Assembly (NCBI GenBank): GCA_028280345.1
Contig: JANQLY010000023.1
Span: 260,201-308,945, forward strand
Length of the DNA stretch: 48,745 nucleotides
Origin: Pseudomonadales bacterium
GTDB taxonomy: Bacteria > Pseudomonadota > Gammaproteobacteria > Pseudomonadales > UBA7239
Direction of reading: 5' to 3'
This document shows positions 35,614-44,519 of this stretch, one piece after another (the first letter of the stretch is position 1; each line of letters opens with the position of its first letter). The notes under the pieces are model-generated. The model made no database searches. It was not told the DNA's origin and saw only the letters and a program-made list of their open reading frames with translations. The translations under genes and the position numbers were made by a program.

Positions 35614-36897
35614 TTGAACGACGTTCCCCTTGGGTGGTTATTTTCCATACTCGCCCTGTTAATTCTTCTTTCCGGATTTTTCTCCAGCTCTGAAACCAGC
35701 ATGATGTCGCTTAACCGATATCGGCTAAGACACCTGTCGAAAAAGAACCATAAAGGTGCACAGCGCTCGAGCAACCTGCTGGAACGACCTGACCGACTGA
35801 TCGGCGTTATCCTGATCGGCAATAATCTCGTTAATATTTTCGCCACAATTATCTTTACCCTGATCGCCCAGCGTCTGTTTGGCGATGCGGGTTTATTCGC
35901 AGCGGGCCTGATCCTCACACTAATTATTCTGATCTTCGCCGAGATCACGCCGAAAACGATGGCTGCCCTTTATCCGGAAAAAGTGGCATTTCCCGCCAGT
36001 TTTATTCTCGTTCCACTGTTGAAACTACTTTATCCCCTGGTGTGGCTCGCCAATGCAATCTCCAACGGCCTGCTGAAGATGTTTCGCATTAATCCCGAGA
36101 AAAGCAATGACGATTTATTAACACCCGAAGAACTGCGCACCGTGGTGCGCGAATCCGGGCAGCTAATCTCACCGCGCTATCGCAATATGCTCGTTAATAT
36201 CCTCGACCTCGAGGATATGACTGTGGAAGACATTATGATTCCGCGCAATGAAATTGAAGGCCTTGATATCAACAAGGATCTCGACGAACTGATGAAGCAG
36301 ATCGGTCGTGCCGAATACACCCGTTTGCCAGTATATGACGACGACATCAACAATATTATCGGCCTGTTGCACATGAAAAAAGTCACGCGCTTTATGAAAG
36401 ACGGACAGTTGCCTACTGATAAAACCTGCATCACAGACAATATGCGCGACGCCTACTTTATTCCCGAGAGCACGCCACTCAATATTCAATTGTTAAATTT
36501 TCAGAAAGAAAAACGTCGCATTGGTATTGTGGTTGATGAATACGGAGACGTGCAGGGCCTCGTGACCCTCGAAGATATTCTTGAGGAAATCGTCGGTGAG
36601 TTTACTACCAACATGACCGACGACTCGGAAGACATCAAACGCTATGCCGATGGCACCGTACTGATCGATTGCAGTGCAAATATTCGCGATATCAATCGCC
36701 TGCTGCGCTGGAACCTCGCAACTGACGGACCAAAAACCCTGAATGGTTTAATCACTGAACATCTGGGTTCGATTCCCGACCACACAACAGGCTTTTCTAT
36801 TGGTGACTACTGTTTTGAAACCGTAGAAGTTATGGATAATAAAATCAAAAATGTAAAAGCGTTTGAGCGTAATAAAACACAATCGCTATTTGATTAA
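35614..36897 (+). CDS. corB: CorB-type CNNM/CBS membrane protein
   Basis: 427 residues from TTG 35614 (AGG upstream), the same start type as E. coli yfjD. DUF21 membrane domain with FFSSSETSMMSLNRYRLRHL and NNLVNI, then two CBS motifs (VEDIMIPRNEIEGLD; IGIVVDEYGDVQGLVTLEDILEEIVGE) and a CorC_HlyC C-terminal domain. The family exports or regulates Mg2+. Its TAA stop overlaps the stop of the opposing pseudopilin gene in a shared TTAA. Confidence 0.93.
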   Translation: MNDVPLGWLFSILALLILLSGFFSSSETSMMSLNRYRLRHLSKKNHKGAQRSSNLLERPDRLIGVILIGNNLVNIFATIIFTLIAQRLFGDAGLFAAGLILTLIILIFAEITPKTMAALYPEKVAFPASFILVPLLKLLYPLVWLANAISNGLLKMFRINPEKSNDDLLTPEELRTVVRESGQLISPRYRNMLVNILDLEDMTVEDIMIPRNEIEGLDINKDLDELMKQIGRAEYTRLPVYDDDINNIIGLLHMKKVTRFMKDGQLPTDKTCITDNMRDAYFIPESTPLNIQLLNFQKEKRRIGIVVDEYGDVQGLVTLEDILEEIVGEFTTNMTDDSEDIKRYADGTVLIDCSANIRDINRLLRWNLATDGPKTLNGLITEHLGSIPDHTTGFSIGDYCFETVEVMDNKIKNVKAFERNKTQSLFD

Positions 36898-37334
36898 AGT
36901 CCCATACTGTTTAAATCTGCATCATAACCTTCACCCCCCTGTCTTCCATCAGCAGCCAGGGAGATGAGTTCATAGGGCTCATCAGTAGCAGGACTAATAT
37001 AAACATACTCGTTACCCCATTGATCTACTGGGTACTTTGGCAAATATCCTCCTTCAAGCCAGTTTACCGGAGAAGGATTTCCATCAGGCTTTTCGACCAG
37101 AGCCCGAAGACCCTGAGCTGTTGAAGGATAGTTACGGTTATCGAGTCGATATAGATCCAGTGCCGTTTTTATCGCCCGGACATCTGCTTTTGCTGCCTCA
37201 TAGGTGCTTTTATCCGCCTGTTTAATTATTTTCGGCACCATTAAACCTGTCAGTACACCAATAATTACAACAACGACCATTATTTCAACCAAAGTAAAAC
37301 CTGTCGTTTTTTTTAATCTGTTTATCTTTCTCAT
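36894..37334 (-). CDS. Orphan GspG-like type II pseudopilin
   Basis: 146 residues from ATG 37334 (AGG eight bases upstream). Prepilin peptidase site KKTTG/FTLVE, Glu at +5, then a hydrophobic helix, then the GspG C-terminal pattern: YRLDNRNYPSTAQGLRALVEKP, GGYLPKYPVDQWGNEYVY and calcium-loop-like SLAADGRQGGEGYDADL. No other type II secretion gene is in the window. It lies 89 bases after the FG-GAP/TSP3 gene on the same strand, and its ribosome site is inside a 14-bp stem-loop. It may be the major pseudopilin of a distant system or a dedicated partner for its neighbour. Confidence 0.9.
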   Translation of the reverse strand: MRKINRLKKTTGFTLVEIMVVVVIIGVLTGLMVPKIIKQADKSTYEAAKADVRAIKTALDLYRLDNRNYPSTAQGLRALVEKPDGNPSPVNWLEGGYLPKYPVDQWGNEYVYISPATDEPYELISLAADGRQGGEGYDADLNSMGL

Positions 37335-37336
37335 TT

Positions 37337-37375
37337 TCAATACCTGCACTTATTTATCATTAGTGCAGGTATTGA
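37337..37375 (-). promoter_or_regulatory. 14-bp stem-loop covering the pseudopilin ribosome site
   Basis: Perfect arms AGTGCAGGTATTGA and TCAATACCTGCACT with an 11-base A/T loop. In the minus-strand mRNA the second arm contains the AGG Shine-Dalgarno and ends two bases before the ATG at 37334. Folded, it would block translation; there is no T-run, so it is not a terminator. It might also be a protein-binding dyad in DNA. Confidence 0.75.
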
Positions 37376-37423
37376 CTACCGCTATTCACATGAGTTCACT
37401 ATAGAAAGTGTTTTACAACAAGC

Positions 37424-40015
37424 TTAATCGCGAGATTGGTGACTCAAACCCTTGAAAGTACTGTTCAGCGGCAGTGACACTTCAGTAGTCACTGTATTAT
37501 CCAGCGGTGCTGCATCAATAATATCCAGCACACCGTCGCCGTCATCATCCCAGTCAACGCTGTCGAGCAGTCCGTCCCTGTCGCTATCTCCGCTGAGTGA
37601 TTCAAGATCAACAAGGTCGAGTATGCCGTCATTATCATCATCAATATCAACCGCATTATTTAAACCATCGCCATCACTATCCATCCAGTAACCGCGACCA
37701 CTATAAACTCTGACCGTGCCCGAACGGCTACCGTTATCATCATCACCTATCGCCCCGACAATCACATCATCGTAACCATCACCATTGACATCTCCGGCAG
37801 CACCTACAGCAATGCCTAGCCAGTCAGCCCAGTCATCACCGTTAAACGTATAAATCACACTACCATCCAGGCCACTATAAACCCGCGCACTACCCGATGC
37901 ACTCCCCTGATTGCTATCACCAAATGCACCAACCAGAAAATCCCGATAACCATCCCGATTCACATCACCCGCCGCACTTACAGCGGCACCAAACTTGTCA
38001 TTAGCCGCATCACCAAAAAACTTGAATAGGACTGAACCATCCATACCGCTAAACACCGTTGCGCTACCGGTATTATTTTCATCCCTGGCACCGACAATCA
38101 TATCGACATAACCATCATTATTAATATCGCCCGGACCATCCACAGAATAACCAAACAGAATATCCGCCTGGGCACCATAAAAGGTGTAAATGACCGTACC
38201 ATCAAAACCACTGTAGACACGGGCCGCACCGGCGTTATTACCCGCTGTATCATCAAAAACTACACCAACGATCACATCGTCATAACCATCCTGGTTTACA
38301 TCGCCAAGACCACTTACAGAATATCCGGCCAGGTCCTGGCTATTCACACCATAAAATACATACAACTCGCTGCCATCCAGCCCACTGTAAACTCGTGCCG
38401 AACCCGCGTCATAGCCATTATCATCATCTGCCGGTGAACCGATAATAAAGTCTACATAATTGTCATTATTCACATCGCCCGCACCATCAACGGAAAAACC
38501 AAAGTCATCAAAAGGATCATTGCCTTGCAGACTGTAGAGTATCGTTCCATCAACACCACTGTAGACATAGGCATAACCCGGGTAGGAACCCGATGAGCCA
38601 TCACTCCAGGTACCAACAATCACATCATCATAGTTATCCAGATTGACATCCCCTACCGAGCCCACTGAAATACCCCAGCGCGCCTCTATTACTGTTTCAT
38701 TAAAGGAATAAAGCTGTGATCCGTCATAACCACTATAAACACGGGCCATATAGGTATCATTCACACCCCGTCTCGCCCCGGCGATAAAGTCCGCATGACC
38801 ATCACCATTGACATCGCCGGCGCCACTGACCGACTTGCCGAAATCAATATTGGGAACATCACCATAGATCATATAAAGGATATTGGTGTTACCACCGCTG
38901 CGCGTCGCATCTAACGGAAACGAATCCTCCAGATCAACTACACCATCGTTATCGTCGTCGTCATCCAGCGTCAAACCGGAATTATTCTGGCAAGTGGTAT
39001 CACAACCCGGCAACCAGTTATCCGGCATACCATCACCATCGGTATCAACTGCTGCCGCCTCATTAAAATCAAAATCATCATCGTTATCGCTGACGCCATC
39101 ATTATCATCATCACTATCACAAGCATCACCCAAGGCATCCAGATCGTAATTCTCCTGCTCCGGGTTAGCGACCGTGGTGCAATTATCTGCAATATCCAGT
39201 AACAGATCATTGTCGTCATCGTCGTCCAATATCAGCCCTGAAGCCGATTGGCAGGACAAATCACAACCTGCATTCCAGTCATCCGGCATACCATCACCAT
39301 CCGAGTCCAGTGCCGCAGCATCGTTGAACGGGAAGTCATCTGCTGCATCGTGGACGCTGTCATTATCATCATCGTAATCACAGAGATCGCCATAACTATC
39401 GCCATCAAAATTAAGCTGATCAGGGTTGATCACCTGCGGGCAGTTATCGACAACGTTATCCAGGCCATCACCATCCCGGTCAGCGTCGCAAGGGTCACCG
39501 ATCCCGTCATCATCCTGGTCACTTTGACTGCCATTACTATTAGATGGGCAGTTATCATAATCATCAACAATGTAATCCCCGTCTGTGTCCGCCTCTATAG
39601 TCGCAGCACTCAAGCCCCCGGTGCTGAAATTCCAGCACAGAATATGCTCATTAGTAATGGTTGGAAAAAGTATATGACCCGTGAAATAGGTTTCCCAGGC
39701 ACAGACCGGCGTCGGGAAAGTACCATCGCGATACTGAATTCTGACAAAGGTGAAGTAGGAGCCAACGGATGTTCCCGACTGAACCTCATCGTAGACATAG
39801 ACAGAAGGCCCCAGGATCAAATCATCGTATTCACAAAAAAGCGTATTCCCAGCCTGACCCAATGGATAAATACTGCAACCAATATACCCATCACCTCTGA
39901 CACTATCGGCACCCACACCGGGCGACAGGCACAATAGCAATACCATGGACAATAGCGGGTGAGCGCGTGAAACCTTGCTAATAATAGTTCTCGTGGTAGC
40001 TGAGCCGATTCTCAT
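37424..40015 (-). CDS. Secreted FG-GAP beta-propeller protein with thrombospondin type 3 repeats
   Basis: 863 residues. Signal peptide (about 20-36, cleavage after VGA), an N-terminal domain of about 100 residues with paired cysteines, then calcium-binding TSP3 repeats (142-370, e.g. DRDGDGLDNVVDNCP). Seven FG-GAP units follow, each of the type FGxSVxxxGDVNxDGYxDxIVGA, enough for one seven-bladed integrin-alpha-like propeller, and a short second TSP3 stretch lies near the C-terminus. Strongly acidic. Such proteins are calcium-stabilised surface adhesins or scaffold modules; the ligand is unknown. No LPXTG or PEP-CTERM-type sorting tail is apparent. Confidence 0.93.
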   Translation of the reverse strand: MRIGSATTRTIISKVSRAHPLLSMVLLLCLSPGVGADSVRGDGYIGCSIYPLGQAGNTLFCEYDDLILGPSVYVYDEVQSGTSVGSYFTFVRIQYRDGTFPTPVCAWETYFTGHILFPTITNEHILCWNFSTGGLSAATIEADTDGDYIVDDYDNCPSNSNGSQSDQDDDGIGDPCDADRDGDGLDNVVDNCPQVINPDQLNFDGDSYGDLCDYDDDNDSVHDAADDFPFNDAAALDSDGDGMPDDWNAGCDLSCQSASGLILDDDDDNDLLLDIADNCTTVANPEQENYDLDALGDACDSDDDNDGVSDNDDDFDFNEAAAVDTDGDGMPDNWLPGCDTTCQNNSGLTLDDDDDNDGVVDLEDSFPLDATRSGGNTNILYMIYGDVPNIDFGKSVSGAGDVNGDGHADFIAGARRGVNDTYMARVYSGYDGSQLYSFNETVIEARWGISVGSVGDVNLDNYDDVIVGTWSDGSSGSYPGYAYVYSGVDGTILYSLQGNDPFDDFGFSVDGAGDVNNDNYVDFIIGSPADDDNGYDAGSARVYSGLDGSELYVFYGVNSQDLAGYSVSGLGDVNQDGYDDVIVGVVFDDTAGNNAGAARVYSGFDGTVIYTFYGAQADILFGYSVDGPGDINNDGYVDMIVGARDENNTGSATVFSGMDGSVLFKFFGDAANDKFGAAVSAAGDVNRDGYRDFLVGAFGDSNQGSASGSARVYSGLDGSVIYTFNGDDWADWLGIAVGAAGDVNGDGYDDVIVGAIGDDDNGSRSGTVRVYSGRGYWMDSDGDGLNNAVDIDDDNDGILDLVDLESLSGDSDRDGLLDSVDWDDDGDGVLDIIDAAPLDNTVTTEVSLPLNSTFKGLSHQSRD

Positions 40016-40056
40016 CTTTTTCTCTTTTTATTGAATCTCTAAATGAGAATGTACTA

Positions 40057-40072
40057 CAAAACGACCGTTTTG
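40057..40072. promoter_or_regulatory. 16-bp palindrome upstream of the FG-GAP gene
   Basis: CAAAACG and CGTTTTG flank AC, 41 bases before the FG-GAP ATG. The two-base centre is too tight for an RNA hairpin, so a protein operator is more likely. Confidence 0.45.
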
Positions 40073-40115
40073 GCATCATTTCATAGCAGATCAGGCCATT
40101 TTCCTGTCTATTGTA

Positions 40116-40583
40116 TCAATGCAAAAAGCTGCCGCTTCCCGAGGCAATTAGCTCACCCTCTTCGTTGTGTAACTCCAGCCTGATCGACAGCACCTTGCCA
40201 CCGGCGCGTAACAACCTGCCGGTACAGACAAAGTGATTTCCCTTGCCTGGGCGCAAAAAATCCACATGCAAATTAATCGTACCAATACTCATCAAACGAC
40301 CGAACTCTTCCTCGCTTGCCTGACGCTCAAGCATGCGATTAAACGCCCCCACCATGGTCATTGCACCGCCTGCCGCATCAAGCACCGCACAGATTACACC
40401 GCCGTGTAACATGCGATGTTTTTCATTGCCGACCAGATCATCACGCATTTCAATCGATACCTCGACTTTCTCCGGCTCCATATGAGAAATTTCCATACCA
40501 ATCGCTTTATTAAACGGTATTGAATCAAAGCGCTCTTTAAGCCCCTTGTACATCGCCTGCATTGCATTGTCGTGTTCAGTCAT
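40116..40583 (-). CDS. Hotdog-fold thioesterase (PaaI-like)
   Basis: 155 residues from ATG 40583; the frame is open 23 codons further. Hotdog core visible: NEKHRMLHGGVICAVLDAAGGAMTMVGA, with the HGG and following Asp/Ala helix of PaaI-like thioesterases, then STINLHV-type strand (IGTINLHVDFLRPG). It probably hydrolyses an acyl-CoA; substrate unknown. Divergent from the DUF2889 gene. Confidence 0.88.
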   Translation of the reverse strand: MTEHDNAMQAMYKGLKERFDSIPFNKAIGMEISHMEPEKVEVSIEMRDDLVGNEKHRMLHGGVICAVLDAAGGAMTMVGAFNRMLERQASEEEFGRLMSIGTINLHVDFLRPGKGNHFVCTGRLLRAGGKVLSIRLELHNEEGELIASGSGSFLH

Positions 40584-40759
40584 AGCTTCTATCAAATAAT
40601 GTCTATCGATTATCAGGTTAGGCAGAATCGCGGTTTTATCAAGTTGCAGCATAAAACCCTATGGTCATTTACCGCAGCGAGATTCGAAAAACGAAGGGCG
40701 ATTTTACCGCAATGCCCGTAAAATAGCGCAGCAACAATAGCAAACCTTTATAGAATTGT

Positions 40760-41560
40760 ATGAGCGAACCCGCAGAAGCAGTCGATCACGGCCTACCGGA
40801 GCCGCTGCTACCGAACCCGCACTACGGCACCGGCCGCATGCGTCGCCGTATTCTGTTGCGCAAGCAAGGAAACAAGGTTATTGCGGAGCTTGAAGATAAT
40901 AAACACGCATTTCGTATCCGTCTGTTTCACGACGGCAAGGCAATCACTGCAATGGAAGGTGAAGCCGTGCGCCACCCACTTAATGTCTGCCCGGGCTCGA
41001 TTGATTTACTGCAACAGCTTATTGGCACACCCTTATCTGACAACCCTCATGCGCTTGGCGCCGTGGCGAAACCACGCAACTTTTGCACCCATCTATTTGA
41101 CCTCGCAAGCCTCGCACTCACTCATGCCGCGCGCGACGAACAACAGCGCCAATACGATGTGATTGTGGAAGACGAAAGAAACGGCGTGTTAAACGTTCAC
41201 GCGCTGATCAACGATATTGAGTTTATGCACTGGGCAGTAGAAAACCAGACTATTCAGAACGAAGGGCCATGCCAAGGTATCAGCATTGAACAAGGGTTCC
41301 CGCGTTGGGTGATGGCAAACCTTAAAGGTGATGAACGGGAAACCGCTCTCGTTATGATTCGCACAATTTTTGTAGCCAACTCACGGCGTATTGATATTAG
41401 TAATATTGAGGGTACCAATCTCGTCAATACATTTATGCCGGAAGGCATTTGCTATGCGCGCCAGGAGCCGCAAATGCATGAGGCCTACCACCTTGTGGGC
41501 ACCACAAAGGAATACTCGGACTCGCCAGAACAGCTACTACAATTTTCAGAACAGCTCTGA
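40760..41560 (+). CDS. DUF2889 family protein
   Basis: 266 residues. The family pattern is clear: RMRRRILLRKQGNKVIAELEDNKHAFRIRLFHDGKAI, then HPLNVCPGSI, then FCTHLFDLASLALTHA. DUF2889 proteins occur near steroid, terpenoid and aromatic breakdown genes; their activity is not established. It converges on the CitE-like lyase gene with 16 bases between, and close to P450 genes. Confidence 0.88.
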   Translation: MSEPAEAVDHGLPEPLLPNPHYGTGRMRRRILLRKQGNKVIAELEDNKHAFRIRLFHDGKAITAMEGEAVRHPLNVCPGSIDLLQQLIGTPLSDNPHALGAVAKPRNFCTHLFDLASLALTHAARDEQQRQYDVIVEDERNGVLNVHALINDIEFMHWAVENQTIQNEGPCQGISIEQGFPRWVMANLKGDERETALVMIRTIFVANSRRIDISNIEGTNLVNTFMPEGICYARQEPQMHEAYHLVGTTKEYSDSPEQLLQFSEQL

Positions 41561-41576
41561 TACCAGAGGTAAAAAA

Positions 41577-42461
41577 TTACAGCGCTTCCCTGTTCTCGCG
41601 TTTCGCAATCGCCTGCTCCACAGCAAGAATCCGTTTCGCTTCTTCCACATGCAGGTTTTCAACCAGCTTGCCGTTTAATACCACAACACCTCTGCCAGCT
41701 TTTTCTGCATTCTCCCACGCATCAATTACTTCGTGGGCATCAATAATCATGCCCTTGTTTGGCGCAAAAAAGCGATTTGCCGCTGTAATCTGTTTCGGAT
41801 GAATCAGGGACTTGCCATCAAAGCCCAGCTCCCGACCCTGCTCGCACACACCGACAAAACCACGATCATCTTCAAGTTGCAGATGTACACCATCAATAAT
41901 ATCAAGCCCATAAGCACGCGCGGCAAGCACACACTTGCTGAGGCTATAAAGAAAACCCTCACGCTTCGGTGTATGAGGGATGCGCAAGTCTTTTGCAAGA
42001 TCCGAAGTACCCATAACCAGCACAGCGAGCTTTGGGTGAGAGCGGCAAATCTGTTCTACTTGAATCACCGCCAGCGGCGTTTCAATCATAGCCCAGACCT
42101 TTAAACCATCAGGCAATTGCTCTGCCACCTCAATAATCTGTTCGGCGCGCTCTACCTTCGGCAACAACACTGCATCAATCGCACCTGCATTAGCTGAGAG
42201 CACTGATTGCAAATCGTCGTTGCCCCACTCGCTGTCCAGCGCATTGATACGCACCACCACTTCACTGCCGTCGTAGCCGGACTCGGCATTTACCGCATCG
42301 AGAACCTGCTGGCGCGCCTGGGCTTTTTCAGAAGGTGCCACCGCATCTTCAAGATCCATAATCAAACCGTCTGCGGGCAACCCCCTGGCTTTCTCAAGCG
42401 CCCGGGCATTCGAGCCTGGCATATACAATACCGAACGGCGCGGACGAAAATTTGCTGTCAT
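41577..42461 (-). CDS. CitE/HpcH-HpaI-type lyase
   Basis: 294 residues from ATG 42461 (AGG upstream). RRSVLYMPGSNARALEKARGLPADGLIMDLEDAVAPSEK is the CitE signature; the metal-binding glutamate is in MIETPLAV and the downstream Asp in MGTSDLAKDL. Members cleave or form malyl-CoA, citramalyl-CoA or citryl groups. No citrate lyase alpha or gamma subunit is nearby, so a stand-alone (3S)-malyl- or citramalyl-CoA lyase is likelier. Confidence 0.9.
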   Translation of the reverse strand: MTANFRPRRSVLYMPGSNARALEKARGLPADGLIMDLEDAVAPSEKAQARQQVLDAVNAESGYDGSEVVVRINALDSEWGNDDLQSVLSANAGAIDAVLLPKVERAEQIIEVAEQLPDGLKVWAMIETPLAVIQVEQICRSHPKLAVLVMGTSDLAKDLRIPHTPKREGFLYSLSKCVLAARAYGLDIIDGVHLQLEDDRGFVGVCEQGRELGFDGKSLIHPKQITAANRFFAPNKGMIIDAHEVIDAWENAEKAGRGVVVLNGKLVENLHVEEAKRILAVEQAIAKRENREAL

Positions 42462-42841
42462 GACTACTACCTGCTTCACTCAAACATGATTTTTGTTATG
42501 GGATTGTCGGACACACTCTCTGCTACTGCCTATTATTGATACTACTTATAGCTATGGCACTGGCATTCCGGCATGACCGCTTTTATTCAAGACTCCCCAC
42601 TTCACAGCTGTCAAAACGACAGCGAAACCACAGACTACATGACTTACATCATTTCATCCACATCTATATAACTTATTGATTTTTATAGTGTATTAGCATG
42701 GGAATTTTACTGGCACCCTACCTGACGACCCGCTTCATTAACGTAAAAATCCGCACTCATTCGTTGCAAAATAACAAATATAAAGAGCCATCGAGGTCCA
42801 TTCATGCCGCCATTAATGGCTATCTCAAATTGCCAGAAATC
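42462..42841. other. Intergenic stretch between CitE-like and P450 genes
   Basis: Holds a candidate promoter for the CitE-like gene (42585-42614) and a perfect 12-bp palindrome GCCATTAATGGC at 42809-42820, just after the P450 stop. No credible gene; a plus-strand frame from 42698 is mostly antisense to the P450. Confidence 0.6.
42585..42614 (-). promoter_or_regulatory. Candidate promoter of the CitE-like gene
   Basis: TTGACA (6/6) and TTGAAT (4/6) on the minus strand are 18 bases apart, about 120 bases before the ATG. Confidence 0.4.
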
Positions 42842-44230
42842 CTAGGTGCGCTTTTTGAAAACAATAGGCATATCATCCCCGGGCTTTGGCAGAGGAAGGC
42901 TTTGCATGAAGGGTTCCTTCTTGTGCCGGGCTTCAAATTCATACCGCAACATGAACTTATAGATCAAACACTTATACTCCATTTGCGAGAAATGCATGCC
43001 AATACACTTGTGTGCACCCCCGCCAAACGGATGAAATAGAAATGCATGCTGTTTGTGCTCGGCACGCTCGGGAGAAAAACGATCCGGATCAAATTTGAAT
43101 GGCTCTGTCCAGTACTCTTCCATATGACACGTGTAACGAGGCACCGTGAGGATCATGGTGTGGGCCGGTATTTTTACTCCGGCCAACTCTTCTTCACGAA
43201 TTGTACGGCGGGGAACCAGTGGCGTTGAGGTGCGCATACGCTGTACTTCAAAAAACACTTGCTGCATGTATGGCACCTGATCAAGATCTTCGTAATCTAA
43301 TTGATCTTTACCCGTTTTATCGTAATAAGCTTTACATTCCTGATAGAGCTTCTCTTTTGCTTCCGGATAACGGGTCAAATAATAAATCGTATGGGTGATG
43401 GCTGCTGTGGTTGTATCGTGGGCTGCAAACAACAGGAAAATTGCCTGGTTGGCAATTTCTTCATCACTATAGTAATTACCTTCTTCATCTTTTTCACGAG
43501 AGAAATAACTGAGCATATCTTTATCGTTACCCGCACGCTTAACAGGCACCAGGGCACGGAAAGTTTTTTCCAAAAATTTTCGGCCCTTTAAACCTTTGTA
43601 TAGCGTATTACCTGGAAAAGGAAATGGCACGATGTACATCGTGCCATTCACGCAATCGATAAAAGATTGGTTAATCTTTTTCATTTGCGAGCCGCGCCCT
43701 TTTTCCCCAATAAATATTTCAGCAGCGACTTCCAGCAGAAGTTCCTTAACATACATAAAAAACGGAACGGTTTTTCCTTCATCCGCATCCCACTCATTCA
43801 AGGCACGCTCATAAATACCATTTATTTCACTGGTGTAATGCTTGAGCGAATCGTTTTTAAATGCGGTTTGTAAAATACGGCGCTGGTGACGATGCTGCTC
43901 GAAGTCTTCCATAATCACAGAGCCACCAAAGAAAGTGCCCACACGATCCAAAAAGCCCATTCTGGAAGAGAAATTACGGCCAGGATCCAGATAGATATGC
44001 TCCATCAACTCCGGGCCCAAAACCACAACCCCTCCGCCACCAAGCAGATTCACTTTTATGACCGGACCATATTTGGGGGAGTTTTCCCTTGCCCATTCAA
44101 ATGGGTCTTTATAAAAAGAAAATGTATGGCCAACCAATGGTAGTCCCGTATCACCCGGGATAGAACTAAAATCCTGGTTGTTCGGCTCATTAACATACTC
44201 TTCGTAGGGAACACCTTTTGCACTTGCCAT
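42842..44230 (-). CDS. Cytochrome P450
   Basis: 462 residues, no membrane anchor. Proline-rich start SIPGDTGLPLVGHTFSFYKDP, I-helix AAHDTTT (270-275), ExxR at 328-331, FDPDRF and haem loop FGGGAHKCIG with Cys 409. The overall style resembles CYP51/CYP26/CYP120-like enzymes that act on sterols or isoprenoids, but family number and substrate cannot be set by eye. No ferredoxin or reductase gene adjoins. Divergent from a second, dissimilar P450. Confidence 0.93.
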   Translation of the reverse strand: MASAKGVPYEEYVNEPNNQDFSSIPGDTGLPLVGHTFSFYKDPFEWARENSPKYGPVIKVNLLGGGGVVVLGPELMEHIYLDPGRNFSSRMGFLDRVGTFFGGSVIMEDFEQHRHQRRILQTAFKNDSLKHYTSEINGIYERALNEWDADEGKTVPFFMYVKELLLEVAAEIFIGEKGRGSQMKKINQSFIDCVNGTMYIVPFPFPGNTLYKGLKGRKFLEKTFRALVPVKRAGNDKDMLSYFSREKDEEGNYYSDEEIANQAIFLLFAAHDTTTAAITHTIYYLTRYPEAKEKLYQECKAYYDKTGKDQLDYEDLDQVPYMQQVFFEVQRMRTSTPLVPRRTIREEELAGVKIPAHTMILTVPRYTCHMEEYWTEPFKFDPDRFSPERAEHKQHAFLFHPFGGGAHKCIGMHFSQMEYKCLIYKFMLRYEFEARHKKEPFMQSLPLPKPGDDMPIVFKKRT

Positions 44231-44421
44231 TTTCTATACTCTTCACTCTTAATCATTTTGTTGGGCTTTGGATACAAACCGAGAGCCTACCCTGAAGAAG
44301 AATCATCTGGATATTGCCTGAATACGTATAAGATCCAAAGCCTGATTGATATACCATCCAGTAGAGATTATTGGCGACCATTACAGCGTTTTATGGCCAG
44401 TAAAAGTCTCCAGACTCGCCC

Positions 44422-44450
44422 TTGACGGATAATGGTGGCCACATTACCAT
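44422..44450 (+). promoter_or_regulatory. Sigma-70-type promoter of the second P450 gene
   Basis: TTGACG (5/6) and TACCAT (4/6) are 17 bases apart. The predicted start, near 44457, falls inside the adjacent inverted repeat. Confidence 0.55.
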
Positions 44451-44482
44451 ACCTACAACAAAATTAAAAATATGTTGTAGGT
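44451..44482. promoter_or_regulatory. 10-bp inverted repeat over the P450 transcription start
   Basis: ACCTACAACA and TGTTGTAGGT are perfect inverted copies separated by 12 A/T bases. The element starts directly after the -10 hexamer, the position of a repressor operator; as RNA it would form a hairpin in the leader. Confidence 0.65.
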
Positions 44483-44519
44483 TTCGATTGCGAGAAATGC
44501 AACATGGAGGAACAACAGT

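Noticed and set aside
42698..43039. 113-residue plus-strand frame at the P450 3' end
   Set aside because: Most of it is antisense to the P450 haem-binding region; no domain or ribosome site.
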